From assembly GCF_001742185.1 (NCBI RefSeq), contig NZ_CP015750.1, positions 310,001-374,000 of the forward strand: 64,000 bases of DNA, given 5' to 3'. A model generated the notes under the pieces. That model ran no database searches. It was not told the DNA's origin and saw nothing but the letters and a program-made list of their open reading frames with translations. This document shows positions 9,431-20,559 of the stretch, piece by piece. Origin of the DNA: Pectobacterium wasabiae CFBP 3304. Its GTDB lineage: Bacteria > Pseudomonadota > Gammaproteobacteria > Enterobacterales > Enterobacteriaceae. The position numbers were made by a program, and so were the translations under genes. Numbering within the stretch: the first letter of the stretch is position 1; each line of letters begins with the position of its first letter.

Positions 9431-11097
9431 GGTGCTACCTGCTTATAAAATAACAGCACGTAGCGGTGCGATTTTCTCAATTGATTGGGAATAGGCAGAT
9501 TGCGATATTCCTCATCGCTATCCCTATCGATCTTCAGCACCAGCGCAACATTCCCGCTATGCCGTTTATCGGCTAACCAGGCTGGGAAAGCGCCCTCATC
9601 CATAAAGCGGTCAGCAGAATCCGCATAGCCCAGCCCATAGTTCAGTTCGCCACGCGCTTTGAATAAGGTGATGTCACTGCGCTTCAGTTCCCACGCCAGT
9701 CCGGCAGCCAGCCCTACCTCGTCGCTCAGCACATAGCGGCTATCCGCCAGCAACGGCATTTGACTACGGATAAAAGTTTGGGGATTCTTGGAATCCACCA
9801 CGCTCGCAGGAATGCTTCCGCCAACGAGCAGCGCCAGAAAGAGCGGACAGCCCGCCACCAGATAGCCCCACGTCCGGTCTTTTTTTAAGCTGACGACGGC
9901 AAACATAACCCAACCGATAAAGCTGATAACGCCCGATATAATGGTAAGGTCTTCTCCCGGTTGATAGACATGCGGCATGATAATGCCAAGTCCAAGTGTG
10001 GCAACCGTGAGAGCCAGCACGCCGCCAAAAGCAATATTGAGCCAGCTATTGATGCGCAGCAGACGCTGGCGCGCTTCGGGTGCCAACTCGGAAATCCACG
10101 CCGCCATCAGCAACGCCAACGGCGCAAAACACGGCAGAATGTAGGTCAGCAGTTTGCCTTTGGCGATGCTGAAAAACAGCAGCGGCATCACCATCCAACA
10201 CAGCAAGAAGAACCGCTCTGGTTTCACTTTCCGTTCAGTCCAACCGCTGCGTAACGCCCCCGGCAACAGCGCGAACCAGGGGAATGTCCCAACAATCAAA
10301 ACGGGCAGGTAATACCAGAACGGCGCTTTATGCTGCGCATCGTCTTCTGCAAAACGCTGGATATGTTCAATCCAAAAGAAGTAATGCCAGTAATCGGCTT
10401 CGCGTTCGTGCACCGCCAGCGCCCACGGTGCGCTCAGCAATACTGCGACGACAATCGCCAGCGGCCCGAACAACAGCAGTTCCTTGATTCGCTTTTGCGC
10501 CACCGCGACCGGTAGTACGCCGATCACCGGTAAGGCAAGTGCCAGAAAGCCTTTGGTCATAAACCCCATACCGCAGGCTAGTCCCATCAATCCCCAGGCC
10601 AACAGCCGTTCACGCGTCAGTTTTGCCCGCAAAATCAGCGCATGGCTGAACAACGCCGCCGTCATCCAGAGCGTCACCATCGGATCGAGCACGCTGTAAG
10701 TGCCGATGCCATACACAAGCAGTGACGTAAGATAGATCGTCGCCGCCAACAGCGCGGTACGCTGGTTTTTCCACAGCAGCATCGCCAGCCAAAACACCAG
10801 CAACGCACTCAGCGCGGTAGAAAACACCGAGGCAAAGCGCACGGCAAAATTGGTGTGACCTAATAGCCACTGACTGATGTTATTCAGCCAGTAGCCTGCG
10901 ACGGGTTTCTCGAAATAGCGAATATCCAGCAAATGCGGCACGATCCAATCGCCACGTTGAAGCATCTCACGGCTGATTTCGGCATAGCGAGTTTCATCTG
11001 GCGACCACAGCCAGCGGCCGTTAAGCGGCAGCAGGTAGAGCAAAGCAAACAACACCACTATCACGGTACTTTTCAGCTTGAACATGCTTTTTTCCAT
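9427..11097 (-). CDS. arnT: Lipid A L-Ara4N transferase ArnT
   Basis: This is a 556-residue GT-C fold glycosyltransferase of the inner membrane with many helices. It moves 4-amino-4-deoxy-L-arabinose from undecaprenyl phosphate to lipid A on the periplasmic side, lowering surface negative charge. The N-terminal periplasmic loop has the family motif WLWSPDETRYAEISREM, followed by FEKPVAGYWLN. The frame opens at 11142, but the ATG at 11097 follows AGGAG with good spacing and gives MEKSMFKLKST, so it is the start. It lies 17 bp after arnD. Confidence 0.93.
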   Translation of the reverse strand: MEKSMFKLKSTVIVVLFALLYLLPLNGRWLWSPDETRYAEISREMLQRGDWIVPHLLDIRYFEKPVAGYWLNNISQWLLGHTNFAVRFASVFSTALSALLVFWLAMLLWKNQRTALLAATIYLTSLLVYGIGTYSVLDPMVTLWMTAALFSHALILRAKLTRERLLAWGLMGLACGMGFMTKGFLALALPVIGVLPVAVAQKRIKELLLFGPLAIVVAVLLSAPWALAVHEREADYWHYFFWIEHIQRFAEDDAQHKAPFWYYLPVLIVGTFPWFALLPGALRSGWTERKVKPERFFLLCWMVMPLLFFSIAKGKLLTYILPCFAPLALLMAAWISELAPEARQRLLRINSWLNIAFGGVLALTVATLGLGIIMPHVYQPGEDLTIISGVISFIGWVMFAVVSLKKDRTWGYLVAGCPLFLALLVGGSIPASVVDSKNPQTFIRSQMPLLADSRYVLSDEVGLAAGLAWELKRSDITLFKARGELNYGLGYADSADRFMDEGAFPAWLADKRHSGNVALVLKIDRDSDEEYRNLPIPNQLRKSHRYVLLFYKQVAP

Positions 11098-11114
11098 GCT
11101 GTCTCCTGCTTTAT

Positions 11115-12008
11115 TTATTCTTCCGTTTGTACGCCAAGCCACCCTTCCCGTCCGAGAAACGGCGCACGTTCAATCCGCCCGACCGGTAACGTAGCCAGAT
11201 CGTCAGGCAGTAATGAGGAAAGTGGACAAAATTCGATGTGCTGCTGACGGGCGCGAAGCAGTAGTTGGCGGAACAGCGCCAATTTCACGCCGCCTTCAAC
11301 CTCTGCGTGAATGGTATACACCGGCACGCCACGATCCTGCTCGATGGCATCGAGAATAAAATCGTTGAATTCGCCGTCACTCACGCGCTCACCGATGACT
11401 TCATCATAGGTCGGCAGCGTGACGGGGATCTGTGTCGTGCCGAGTTCACCATTTTTCAGGCGTGGCCGAAAAGGTCGGGTGCCGCGACAGTCGCTGTTAT
11501 AGTCCAGATCCCAACGCTGTTTCATCTCAACGACACGCGGATCGGCTCGCCAGCCAGCCACCGCAGAGCAGCGTACTGGCGAGGGCAAAATCTGCATTAA
11601 CGCATCCATGCCTTCACGGAATTGCGCCGCCAGTTGTACATCCGACCAGCGGGCAACATTCGCCTGCCAGCCGTGATGATCCCAGGCGTGTAACCCTATC
11701 TCATGACCAGCGTCGGACGTCTGGCGGATTAACGCGCCAAACCGTGCGCCAATATGACGCCCCGGCCACGCCGTACCAGCCAGCAAAATATCCCAGCCGT
11801 AGAGCGAGGCAGCATTAGAGCGCAACATCTTCCATAGAAAGCGTGGGCGCAGCAGACGCCACAGGTGACGCCCCATGTTGTCCGGCCCGACGCTAAAAAA
11901 GAAACTTGCCTGAATATCAAACTCAGCCAGCACCTTCAGCAGCGCGGGCACGCCGTCCCGCGTACCCCGCCAGGTATCAACATCAATTCGTAGGCCAACG
12001 CGCGTCAT
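11115..12008 (-). CDS. arnD: Ara4FN-undecaprenyl-phosphate deformylase ArnD
   Basis: This 297-residue polysaccharide-deacetylase-fold (NodB-like) enzyme removes the formyl group from undecaprenyl-phosphate-L-Ara4FN, making the carrier step irreversible. Visible features are the metal-site start [29 protein letters not shown] with ligand histidines at about 115-125, and a C-terminal [11 protein letters not shown]. The start overlaps the arnA stop as ATGA. Length is normal for ArnD. Confidence 0.93.
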   Translation of the reverse strand: MTRVGLRIDVDTWRGTRDGVPALLKVLAEFDIQASFFFSVGPDNMGRHLWRLLRPRFLWKMLRSNAASLYGWDILLAGTAWPGRHIGARFGALIRQTSDAGHEIGLHAWDHHGWQANVARWSDVQLAAQFREGMDALMQILPSPVRCSAVAGWRADPRVVEMKQRWDLDYNSDCRGTRPFRPRLKNGELGTTQIPVTLPTYDEVIGERVSDGEFNDFILDAIEQDRGVPVYTIHAEVEGGVKLALFRQLLLRARQQHIEFCPLSSLLPDDLATLPVGRIERAPFLGREGWLGVQTEE

Positions 12009-14023
12009 CCCTGCGCATCCGTGGCGTCAACGCTGTGCGGGATATCAACGGTACGCAGAAAATAGTCCAGCGTTTCCGCGATGGTTTGCTCCATCGTCAC
12101 CATGGGTTCCCATTCCAACAGCCGTTTGGCGTTGCGAATGCTCGGCGTGCGGTGCGCCACATCCTGATAGCCTTTGCCGTAATAGCTGCTGCTTTCCACG
12201 TCAATAAATCCGGCGAACGGTGGAAAACGATCGCGCAGCGGGTGAGCATTAAAGCTGGTGAGCAGCATGTCGCCCAGCTCGCGGATACTGGCTTCATTAT
12301 GCGGGTTGCCGATATTGATAATCTGCCCGTCACACTGGCCGTTGCGGTTTTCAATAATGCGGAACAGCGCTTCAATACCGTCATGAATATCGGTAAAGCA
12401 GCGCTTCTGCTCCCCACCGTCCACCAGCTTGATCGGCGATCCTTCCACCAAATTGAGGATCAGTTGCGTAATGGCACGAGAGCTGCCGATCCGCGCGGCG
12501 TCCAGCGTGTCCAGACGCGGCCCCATCCAGTTAAACGGGCGGAACAGCGTGAAGCGCAGGCCATTTTTCGCCCCATATGCCCAGATCACCCGATCCAGCA
12601 GTTGCTTGGATACGGAATAGATCCAGCGCTGTTTGTTGATCGGCCCGACAATCAAGCGTGAGGTATCTTCATCAAACTCTTTGTCATCACACATGCCGTA
12701 CACTTCTGAGGTGGACGGGAAAACGATGCGTTTGTTGTAACGCACGCAGTCGCGCACAATCTTCAGGTTCTCTTCGAAATCCAGCTCAAACACGCGCAAT
12801 GGGTTACGGGTATATTCGATAGGCGTGGCAATCGCCACCAGCGGCAGAATGACATCGCATTTCTTGATGTGGTATTCGATCCATTCGTTGTGGATGCTGA
12901 TATCGCCTTCCACAAAATGGAAACGCGGATCGTCAAGGAAACGAGCAATCGCATCCGAACTGATATCCAGCCCGTAGATCTCATAGCGATCGTCGCGCAG
13001 CAGGCGTTCGGTCAGATGGTTACCGATAAAACCGTTTACGCCGAGGATCAGCACACGTGTGCGGCGTCGCTGCACACGGCTGGAGAGGTTACCCAGCCGA
13101 GCCTGTGCCACCATGCCCATTTCCGCCGCCAGTCGGCTGCCCGACATATACAGCCCGGCTTCACGCTGTCCGCTGACAATCTCAAGCGCGTCTTCACCAC
13201 AGGACACCACCAGCGGCGAGGTCGAAATTATCGAGCCCGGCTCATGCTTCACGCCATTGACGTTCACACTATCGTTTTTCACCACACGAGCACGCCAGAT
13301 AATCACCTTGCGCTCGCCGAGAAACGTAAACGCCCCCGGATAGGGTTCCGTCACGGCCCGAATCAGGTTGTTGATCTCGCGGGCGCTTTTGTGCCAGTCG
13401 ATTAGCCCATCTGCCGCCGTGCGGCGACCGAAATAGCTAGCCTGACTGTCATCCTGTGGCGTCAGCGCAATCTCACGCGAACGAATCAGCGGTAGCTGCT
13501 GCGCCAGCAAAGTAGCAGCGGCGGTACGACATTTTCCATGCAGTGTCAGCGCGGTATCTTCATCGTCAATTGCCACCACAGACTGCGCGACGATATCACC
13601 CGCATCCGCGCGGGAAACCATCTTGTGCAGCGTCACGCCCGTCTGCGTTTCACCGTTCACCAGCACCCAGTTAACCGGTGCTCGCCCACGGTAGCGCGGC
13701 AGCAGTGAACCGTGCAGATTAAAGGCACCAACCAACGGTAACTGAAGAATGTCATCGCTTAATAATGTGCGGTAATAGAAGGAAAAAATAACATCCGGTG
13801 CCAGCTCCCGAATACGGTTCACCCAGAGAGGATGGTTCACGTCTTCCGGTGCAAACACGGGCACATCCATTTCGGCAGCCGTTTTCGCCACCGACCCATA
13901 AAAGTGATTTTCTCCCGGTGCATCACTGTGCGTGAATACCGCCTGAATCTCGTAGCCTGCCAGCCTCAATGCTTCAAGACCGATACAGCCGATATCATGG
14001 TAGGCAAATACGATCGCTTTCAT
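12005..14023 (-). CDS. arnA: Bifunctional UDP-Ara4N formyltransferase/UDP-GlcUA decarboxylase ArnA
   Basis: This is a 672-residue two-domain cytoplasmic enzyme. The N-terminal formyltransferase (about 1-300) has the [10 protein letters not shown] motif with the catalytic His near 104. The C-terminal SDR-type decarboxylase (about 315-660) has the NAD site [10 protein letters not shown] and active-site SVSKQLLDR (YxxxK type). It oxidatively decarboxylates UDP-glucuronate made by Ugd and later formylates UDP-L-Ara4N. It overlaps arnC and arnD by four bases on each side. Domain order and size are as in enterobacteria. Confidence 0.95.
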   Translation of the reverse strand: MKAIVFAYHDIGCIGLEALRLAGYEIQAVFTHSDAPGENHFYGSVAKTAAEMDVPVFAPEDVNHPLWVNRIRELAPDVIFSFYYRTLLSDDILQLPLVGAFNLHGSLLPRYRGRAPVNWVLVNGETQTGVTLHKMVSRADAGDIVAQSVVAIDDEDTALTLHGKCRTAAATLLAQQLPLIRSREIALTPQDDSQASYFGRRTAADGLIDWHKSAREINNLIRAVTEPYPGAFTFLGERKVIIWRARVVKNDSVNVNGVKHEPGSIISTSPLVVSCGEDALEIVSGQREAGLYMSGSRLAAEMGMVAQARLGNLSSRVQRRRTRVLILGVNGFIGNHLTERLLRDDRYEIYGLDISSDAIARFLDDPRFHFVEGDISIHNEWIEYHIKKCDVILPLVAIATPIEYTRNPLRVFELDFEENLKIVRDCVRYNKRIVFPSTSEVYGMCDDKEFDEDTSRLIVGPINKQRWIYSVSKQLLDRVIWAYGAKNGLRFTLFRPFNWMGPRLDTLDAARIGSSRAITQLILNLVEGSPIKLVDGGEQKRCFTDIHDGIEALFRIIENRNGQCDGQIINIGNPHNEASIRELGDMLLTSFNAHPLRDRFPPFAGFIDVESSSYYGKGYQDVAHRTPSIRNAKRLLEWEPMVTMEQTIAETLDYFLRTVDIPHSVDATDAQG

Positions 14024-15003
14024 TCTTCTTCATCCCGTAAACTGGTAGCCAGTGGCGTTGCCGCACTCACTGTTTTTTGCACAAAATAGCGTGGCCGAGC
14101 ACGCACATCGGTATAGATACGACCAATGTATTCACCCAATAGCCCCATCCCGACAAACTGCGCACCGATAAACATGAACAGCACGGCAAACAGCGTGAAC
14201 ACGCCCTCTGCTGCCCACTCCGCACCGAAGAACAGACGCAGGCCAATCAACAGCAGTGCCAGCAGGAAGCCCGACAGCGCGACGACGCTACCAATCAGGC
14301 TGAGTATGCGCAGCGGCGTCGTGGTCAGGCAGGTCAGCAGGTCGTACATCAGGTTAATCAGCTTCAGAACACTGTATTTGGACGTGCCAAATTCCCGCTC
14401 GGCGTGCAACACGTCGATCTCGATGGTTTTGCGGGCGAACGTATTAGCAAGAATAGGAATAAAGGTGCTGCGTTCGTGGCAGCGCAACATTGCACTGACA
14501 ATGTGGCGACGATAAGCACGCAACATGCAGCCGTAATCCGCCATCGATTTTCCGGTTGAGCGGCGAATCATCATATTGATGGTTTTCGAAGCCAGTTTGC
14601 GAAACAGCGAATCCTGTCGATTGGCCCGCACAGTGCCAACCACGTCATACCCTTGCTCTGCGTATTCCACCAGCCGTGGGATTTCCTCCGGCGGGTTCTG
14701 CAAATCGGCATCCAGCGTAATCACCACGTCGCCCACCGCCTGCTGAAACCCCGCCATGATGGCCGAGTGCTGACCATAGTTACGGTTCAGCAGCACGGCG
14801 ATAATGTGCTTTTCCGGGTCGCTCGCCGCCTCGGTTAGCAGTTCCGCCGAACGATCGCTGCTGCCGTCATCGACCAGAATAATCTCCCAGGGTTTCCCGA
14901 TCTTCCGACAAGCCGCCAGCGTGCGTTCAATCAGCATCGGCAAACTCTCTTCTTCGTTATAAACGGGAATTACAACGGAAACATTTTTGATGTCATCAAT
15001 CAC
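14020..15003 (-). CDS. arnC: Undecaprenyl-phosphate Ara4FN transferase ArnC
   Basis: This is a 327-residue GT2 glycosyltransferase. An N-terminal catalytic domain ([12 protein letters not shown] at about 10, [18 protein letters not shown]) is followed by two C-terminal membrane helices (about 235-258 and 270-292). It transfers Ara4FN from UDP to undecaprenyl phosphate at the inner face of the membrane. It overlaps arnB by 8 bp and arnA by 4 bp, in the canonical B-C-A-D-T-E-F order. Confidence 0.94.
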   Translation of the reverse strand: MIDDIKNVSVVIPVYNEEESLPMLIERTLAACRKIGKPWEIILVDDGSSDRSAELLTEAASDPEKHIIAVLLNRNYGQHSAIMAGFQQAVGDVVITLDADLQNPPEEIPRLVEYAEQGYDVVGTVRANRQDSLFRKLASKTINMMIRRSTGKSMADYGCMLRAYRRHIVSAMLRCHERSTFIPILANTFARKTIEIDVLHAEREFGTSKYSVLKLINLMYDLLTCLTTTPLRILSLIGSVVALSGFLLALLLIGLRLFFGAEWAAEGVFTLFAVLFMFIGAQFVGMGLLGEYIGRIYTDVRARPRYFVQKTVSAATPLATSLRDEEE

Positions 15004-16144
15004 GAGCAGACTCCAGAATCGAGGTTAACGCCGCGACGACGCGATCGACATCGCTATCCAGCATGTCGGGGAACAACGGCAGCGTCATCAGCGACGCCGA
15101 ATTCCACTCCGTTTCCGGCAGATGCAAATGGGGATAACGCTCACGGTAATATTTCTGCGTATGCACCGCTCTGAAATGCAGTCCGGTGCCAATACCGTGC
15201 GTTTGCAGCGCTGCCATCAGATCATCGCGTGAAATACCGCACTGCGTTTCGTCCACGCGCACCATAAATAGATGCCAGGCATGCAGATGGGGATAATCAG
15301 GAACGGCCAGCGGCTGGAGTGGCAGCGCGTGCAACAGTGTGAGATAACGCGCGGCAAGCTGCTGACGGCGGGCGTTGATCGCCGAGAGTTTATCCAATTG
15401 AACCAGCGCAATGGCCGCATTGATATCCGCCAGATTGTATTTAAACCCCGGCGTCACCACTTCAGCCTGCGGCTTGCGTCCCTGCAACTGCCTGTCGAAC
15501 GCATCAACACCCAGCCCGTGAAATTTTAGGCTGCGTATACGCTCAGCGAGTGCTTCGTCGTCCGTCACCACCATGCCACCTTCTGCACAGGTGATATTTT
15601 TAATCGCGTGAAACGAGAAAATAGCGGTTCCACGCGAACCGATCCGCTCATCACGATATTGAGTACCGACGGCGTGCGCCGCATCCTCAATCAGCGGAAT
15701 GCCGTAACGTGCGCTGAGCGCACGCAACGCATCCAGATCGGCAGGCACACCAGCATAATGCACAGGAATAATCGCTTTAGTCTTCGGCGTAATAGCGGCT
15801 TCAATGTCCTGCGGCCGCACTATCAACGTATGCCGATCCACATCCACCATGACCGGCTCCGCCCCCAATAGCGTGATGATATTGACGGTTGAAACCCAGG
15901 TCTGAGACGGTGTAATCACCTCATCGCCGGGGCCAATACCAAGCGCCATTAACGTAACGTGCATTCCACCTGTTGCAGAACTGACTGCAATCGCCTGTCG
16001 GCAGCCAAATTGTTGGCAAAAAGCCTGCTCTAACTGCTGACATTTCGGACCCGTGGTTATCCAGCCGGAACGTAATACTTCCGTCACGGCAGCAATTTCC
16101 TCGTCGCCCATGGTCGGGCGAGAAAAAGGCAAAAAATCCGTCAT
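14996..16144 (-). CDS. arnB: UDP-Ara4O aminotransferase ArnB
   Basis: This 382-residue PLP-dependent aminotransferase of the DegT/DnrJ/EryC1 family converts UDP-4-keto-pentose to UDP-L-Ara4N. Visible features are [11 protein letters not shown] (phosphate/PLP pocket), [11 protein letters not shown] and the Schiff-base lysine in [15 protein letters not shown]. The open frame reaches 16183, but the ATG at 16144 gives the family N terminus [13 protein letters not shown]. It is the first gene of the arn operon, behind a PmrA box about 60 bp upstream. Confidence 0.94.
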   Translation of the reverse strand: MTDFLPFSRPTMGDEEIAAVTEVLRSGWITTGPKCQQLEQAFCQQFGCRQAIAVSSATGGMHVTLMALGIGPGDEVITPSQTWVSTVNIITLLGAEPVMVDVDRHTLIVRPQDIEAAITPKTKAIIPVHYAGVPADLDALRALSARYGIPLIEDAAHAVGTQYRDERIGSRGTAIFSFHAIKNITCAEGGMVVTDDEALAERIRSLKFHGLGVDAFDRQLQGRKPQAEVVTPGFKYNLADINAAIALVQLDKLSAINARRQQLAARYLTLLHALPLQPLAVPDYPHLHAWHLFMVRVDETQCGISRDDLMAALQTHGIGTGLHFRAVHTQKYYRERYPHLHLPETEWNSASLMTLPLFPDMLDSDVDRVVAALTSILESARD

Positions 16145-16205
16145 AACGTATTCCCAAAATAAATAGTGGCGACAAATCATCATTCAACAGTCTAAATAAT
16201 GAAGC

Positions 16206-16222
16206 CTTAAGCCGACCTTAAT
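16206..16222 (-). promoter_or_regulatory. PmrA box upstream of arnB
   Basis: On the minus strand this reads ATTAAG-GTCGG-CTTAAG: two matching half-sites with a 5-bp spacer, 61 bp before arnB. PmrA control of arn operons is established in enterobacteria. I could not assign the -10 element with confidence. Confidence 0.7.
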
Positions 16223-16379
16223 TTATTACGATAGCCATAAAATCATAGATAAACGACACCACATGGCATAGCGTAAAAAAATGCGTACTCAAAGAGATAT
16301 AATTAATTACAATGTATAAATGAACTTTTCTCTAATGGGCGAATGACAAAATATCGGCCCATTGATTTACGCCAAGAAT

Positions 16380-17546
16380 TCAATCTTCGCCAAATAAATC
16401 TCGCGTATAGACTTTACCCATCACATCGTTTAATTCATCGGCGTAACGATTGGTAATAATAATGTCACACTGTTGTTTGAAGCTGTCGAATTGGTGAATG
16501 ACAGGAAAATCCAGAAAATTGTCATCATCAATGCCCGGTTCATAAATCACGACATTGATTCCTTTCGCTTTTATCCTTTTCATAATGCCCTGAATGGAGG
16601 AAAAACGAAAATTGTCCGACCCCGCCTTCATGATAAGGCGATAGACGCCAACGGTTTTAGGGTGGCGACGGATAATCGTGTCAGCAATGAAGTCTTTCCG
16701 CGTATGGTTAGCCTCTACGATAGCCTTGATCAGATTATTCGGCACGGTACGATAATTAGCCAAAAGCTGTCGAGTATCTTTCGGTAAGCAGTAGCCGCCG
16801 TAGCCAAAAGAAGGGTTATTGTAGTAATCGCCAATACGGGGATCGAGGCACACACCTTCAATAATCTGCCGAGAGTTCAACCCCAGAGATTCAGCATAGC
16901 TATCCAACTCATTAAAGTAGGCCACCCGCATTGCCAGGAAGGTATTCGCGAATAACTTTATCGCCTCGGCCTCTGTCGGGTCGGTAAATAGCACGCGAAC
17001 ATCTTTTTTTAATACGCACTCCATCAATAGGTTAGCGAAAAATCTTGCTCTTTCTGACCGTTCACCCACCACAATCCGTGATGGGTAAAGGTTGTCATGC
17101 AGCGCCTTTCCCTCACGTAAAAACTCGGGCGAAAAAATGATGTTATCCGTATCCAACTGTTGGCTGATTTTCTCCGTAAAGCCAACAGGCACCGTCGATT
17201 TAATCACCATAATAGCCTGTGAATTAATCGCCAATACATCGCGAATGACCGCCTCTACCGATGAGGTATTGAAATAATTGGTCTGCGGATCGTAATCCGT
17301 CGGCGTAGCGATAATCACGAACTGCGCATCGATATACGCCTCATGCTTATCCAGCGTAGCCGAAAAATCCAGCGTTTCATGTTGTAAAAAACGCTCAATT
17401 TCGGCGTCATGAATCGGCGATTTTCGTTGATTTAACAGCGCCACTTTTTCAGCCACAATATCCAACGCCACAACCTGATGCCGTTGTGCTAATAGTAATC
17501 CATTCGATAACCCCACATATCCCGTTCCGCTAATGGCTATTTTCAT
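16380..17546 (-). CDS. ugd: UDP-glucose 6-dehydrogenase
   Basis: This 388-residue cytoplasmic enzyme makes UDP-glucuronate from UDP-glucose with two NAD. N-terminal Rossmann GTGYVGL is at residues 7-13, central [15 protein letters not shown] at about 140, and the catalytic cysteine is in [11 protein letters not shown] at about 248-258. The product feeds ArnA, the next operon downstream on the same strand, and exopolysaccharide synthesis. The gene is separated from arnB by 235 bp and has its own upstream region with a PhoP-like box. Only a weak inverted repeat (16334-16340 with 16357-16363) lies after its stop. Confidence 0.94.
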   Translation of the reverse strand: MKIAISGTGYVGLSNGLLLAQRHQVVALDIVAEKVALLNQRKSPIHDAEIERFLQHETLDFSATLDKHEAYIDAQFVIIATPTDYDPQTNYFNTSSVEAVIRDVLAINSQAIMVIKSTVPVGFTEKISQQLDTDNIIFSPEFLREGKALHDNLYPSRIVVGERSERARFFANLLMECVLKKDVRVLFTDPTEAEAIKLFANTFLAMRVAYFNELDSYAESLGLNSRQIIEGVCLDPRIGDYYNNPSFGYGGYCLPKDTRQLLANYRTVPNNLIKAIVEANHTRKDFIADTIIRRHPKTVGVYRLIMKAGSDNFRFSSIQGIMKRIKAKGINVVIYEPGIDDDNFLDFPVIHQFDSFKQQCDIIITNRYADELNDVMGKVYTRDLFGED

Positions 17547-17997
17547 GCAAAGCTCTTCATCTCAGTATTCGCTAAAAAACCATACGTTACCGCAGTATCT
17601 TTGCTATTTACCCATCTGAGTAGTCGTGTTGGTTTTCAATTTATTTCCGGTTAAACCCACACAATTAGCAACTACATCACTTAAAGAAAAACTGCCCTCA
17701 CACGTCAAAAACCAGGAACGAAGTATCATTTATCATTAGCAAATTCAGTTAAACGATAATTAAACAGAGTGCATTTAATGATAAATAAAAAAAACCCTTA
17801 CACCTTCTGAGATTTTTAAATCATTAACATGAAAATAAATTTTCATGAGGCGATGTAATACAACGTAATTTATCTTGAAAGGCTCTCTAAGCGTGATAGA
17901 CGGATGATGCCAGCAAAAAACATAAGCTAATTTCATCAATTCCAACGCAGGCGGCAGAAGCGTCTACACTTATTATCAGTCATCTCTCTGGCTAAGG
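17547..17997. promoter_or_regulatory. ugd/diguanylate cyclase divergent control region
   Basis: This 451-bp AT-rich gap has no convincing ORF. An 11-bp perfect inverted repeat (17728-17738 with 17776-17786) encloses a PhoP-box-like site at 17750-17766, read on the minus strand as TGTTTA-ATTAT-CGTTTA. It matches the (T/G)GTTTA-N5-(T/G)GTTTA pattern at 11 of 12 positions and is oriented toward ugd. PhoP control of ugd is known in relatives. The start-proximal end holds AAAGGA before the cyclase gene. Confidence 0.55.
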
Positions 17998-19557
17998 ATG
18001 GAAAGGACAATGAGGGTCAGCACGCACAACAAAGACAGTTGCTACCACATGCCACTCCAAAAGTTGATGCTTATCTTTATGTTATTCATCATCACAACCG
18101 TAGTGGCACTGAACGGGTGGACGGTATTCAACTCTCACCAACAGCTTATCGATTCCACAGAGCGAAACGCCAAAAATCTGTCGCTGTCGTTGGCACGCCA
18201 TGCCGAAGATACCTTTCTACAAGTCGATATCTTGTTACAGGATTTGCAAGAACGTATCGATAAAGATGGTTTATCACCAGCGCAAATAATCAGGCTCGGC
18301 GATATTTTAAAAAACAGGAAAACCACGCTGCCACAACTGCACGGAATCCTTATCTACGATGAGAAAGGTGAATGGCTGGTAAGCTCGGCAGGAACTAAAC
18401 CCACCAATGCCAATAACGCTGACAGAGAATATTTTAGATATCACCAAAACAACGTCAACAAAGACATGTACATCGGCAGCGTGATTACTAGTCGCTCTAC
18501 TGGCGATCTGATCATTCCGGTTTCTATGCGTATCAGTAAACCAGACGGCAGCTTTAACGGCGTGCTGCTCGCCACCCTCTCGCTGAACTATTTCAAACAG
18601 TATTATGGCTACTACTCCATGGGGAATATGGACGTGCTCGCCATTCTACTTTCCGACGGCCGGATTCTGTACGGCCGCCCCTACGACGATTCGTATATCA
18701 ATCGAAATGTGTCAAGTGGCCCACTCTTTTCAGAATATCTGAGACAGTCCGAAAGCGGGACCGCGACGTTTGTCTCGACGCTCGACCACATCGAACGTAT
18801 TTATGGCTACACAAAATTAAAGCGTTACCCCATCGTTATCGCTGCGGGTTTCGATCTTGAGTTGGTTCTCAGTAAATGGCGAACGGACAGTTTGGTCTAC
18901 TGTGCCATTACGCTCATTTTGCTGCTCACGATGACCCTGCTGGGCCTGATCGTACTGCGGCAGATCCGCATGAATTTAAAAAATCAGATCGATTTAACCA
19001 TCGTGCGTGATGAGCTCACGTCGGTTAACCATACCCTGCAAACGCTGGCGTTGTTTGATGGCCTGACAGGCTTGGCTAACCGCCGCCAGTTTGATATTTT
19101 CCTACAGCAAACCCTCTCGCGAGTTGCCGGTACGCAGCAGTGTATGGCGCTGATCATGATCGACGTTGATGCCTTCAAGAAATATAACGACCATTATGGG
19201 CATGTGGCTGGCGATGAGTGCCTGCGCAAAATTGGTCGCATCTTGAACAACATGCCGAAGCGTAAAGAAGATTTAGTCGCCCGTTATGGCGGCGAGGAAT
19301 TCGCTATCATCATCACTGATACCGATAAGCAAGGTGTGATCACGCTCGCTCAGCGCGTACTGGATTTAGTGCGGGAGGAAAAAATCCCCCATGAAATGAC
19401 GCTGTTTCCAGAAAAGATCGTCACCATTAGCGCCGGAGCCTATGTGTTCTGCGTCGATAACCCACTGCCAGCGGCAACATCCATTATCGATATTGCCGAT
19501 GCCGCGCTGTATCGCGCCAAAAATGGCGGTAAAAACCGGTTCGAGGTCAGTGAATAG
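17998..19557 (+). CDS. Membrane diguanylate cyclase with periplasmic dCache sensor
   Basis: This 519-residue protein has a first membrane helix at about 22-45, a periplasmic dCache-type sensor (about 50-295; AEDTFLQVDILLQDLQ is typical of its first helix), a second helix at about 303-322 and a cytoplasmic GGDEF domain (about 350-515). The active-site motif is RYGGEEFAII, so it should make c-di-GMP from GTP. RKED sits exactly five residues before GGEEF, the canonical RxxD inhibitory site, so product feedback is expected. Two starts are possible, 17998 and 18010; the second has AAAGGA only 2 bp upstream, so neither is ideal. The ligand is unknown. It has no EAL domain. Confidence 0.88.
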   Translation: MERTMRVSTHNKDSCYHMPLQKLMLIFMLFIITTVVALNGWTVFNSHQQLIDSTERNAKNLSLSLARHAEDTFLQVDILLQDLQERIDKDGLSPAQIIRLGDILKNRKTTLPQLHGILIYDEKGEWLVSSAGTKPTNANNADREYFRYHQNNVNKDMYIGSVITSRSTGDLIIPVSMRISKPDGSFNGVLLATLSLNYFKQYYGYYSMGNMDVLAILLSDGRILYGRPYDDSYINRNVSSGPLFSEYLRQSESGTATFVSTLDHIERIYGYTKLKRYPIVIAAGFDLELVLSKWRTDSLVYCAITLILLLTMTLLGLIVLRQIRMNLKNQIDLTIVRDELTSVNHTLQTLALFDGLTGLANRRQFDIFLQQTLSRVAGTQQCMALIMIDVDAFKKYNDHYGHVAGDECLRKIGRILNNMPKRKEDLVARYGGEEFAIIITDTDKQGVITLAQRVLDLVREEKIPHEMTLFPEKIVTISAGAYVFCVDNPLPAATSIIDIADAALYRAKNGGKNRFEVSE

Positions 19558-19663
19558 CGATATCAATTGGAATTAATGTTGACGCAATGCCTGACAGCAC
19601 GCGCAGGTTCTGACAAAATAGCGGCCATCTCCCCCTATTTCAAATTGATGGGTCTCATCTCAG

Positions 19664-20527
19664 ATGGCAGCAAAGATTATTGATGGTAAAACGATTGCGC
19701 AGCAGGTCAAAGACGAAGTTGCCGCACGAGTCACGCAGCGTTTAGCTGAAGGAAAACGCGCGCCGGGTCTGGCTGTTGTACTGGTCGGCGAGAATCCAGC
19801 GTCACAGATCTATGTCGCCAGCAAGCGCAAGGTGTGTGAAGAAGTTGGCTTTATCTCCCGCTCTTATGATTTACCCATCACCACCACAGAATCAGAGCTG
19901 CTAGCGCTTATCGATCGGCTCAACGCCGACCAAGCGATCGACGGTATTCTGGTTCAGCTTCCGCTGCCGGAAGGCATTGACAACACCAAGGTCATTGAAC
20001 GTATCGCACCAAGTAAAGATGTGGATGGCTTCCATCCTTACAACGTGGGCCGTCTGTGCCAGCGTGCGCCAATGCTGCGCGCCTGTACGCCACGCGGCAT
20101 CATCACGCTGCTGGAGCGTTATAATATCGACACCTTCGGGCTGAATGCCGTTGTGGTTGGCGCATCCAATATTGTTGGCCGTCCGATGAGCCTGGAACTG
20201 CTGTTGGCTGGCTGTACCACTACCGTTACGCACCGTTTTACCAAAAATCTGCGCCACCATGTTGAAAACGCCGACCTCTTGGTTGTTGCGGTGGGCAAGC
20301 CGGGCTTCATCCCTGGCGAATGGATTAAACCGGGCGCAATCGTGCTGGACGTGGGGATCAACCGTCTGGAAAGCGGCAAAGTGGTCGGCGATGTGGAATT
20401 TGAAACGGCACAGGAAAGAGCGTCTTACATCAGCCCTGTACCGGGCGGCGTCGGCCCCATGACCGTTGCCACACTGATTCAAAACACGCTACAGGCGTGC
20501 GAAGAGTATCATGACCACGCCGAATAA
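19664..20527 (+). CDS. folD: Methylene-THF dehydrogenase/cyclohydrolase FolD
   Basis: This is a 287-residue bifunctional one-carbon enzyme (NADP-dependent 5,10-methylene-THF oxidation, then hydrolysis to 10-formyl-THF). Family motifs are visible: [14 protein letters not shown] with the catalytic lysine near 54-56, [27 protein letters not shown] and [14 protein letters not shown] near the C terminus. It is followed 32 bp later by ybcJ, a neighbour also seen in E. coli. No particular regulatory site was recognised. Confidence 0.96.
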   Translation: MAAKIIDGKTIAQQVKDEVAARVTQRLAEGKRAPGLAVVLVGENPASQIYVASKRKVCEEVGFISRSYDLPITTTESELLALIDRLNADQAIDGILVQLPLPEGIDNTKVIERIAPSKDVDGFHPYNVGRLCQRAPMLRACTPRGIITLLERYNIDTFGLNAVVVGASNIVGRPMSLELLLAGCTTTVTHRFTKNLRHHVENADLLVVAVGKPGFIPGEWIKPGAIVLDVGINRLESGKVVGDVEFETAQERASYISPVPGGVGPMTVATLIQNTLQACEEYHDHAE

Positions 20528-20559
20528 TTGGCGAGTCAAACACGAATAAGCAGGAACTT

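Noticed and set aside
16334..16363. A 7-bp inverted repeat after ugd as a terminator
   Set aside because: The 16-nt loop and absence of a T tract make it weak; read-through into arnB stays possible.
17748..17764. A PmrA-box-like repeat (GTTAAA-N5-ATTAAA) upstream of ugd
   Set aside because: One half-site fails the pattern, and the same bases fit a PhoP box better in the ugd direction.
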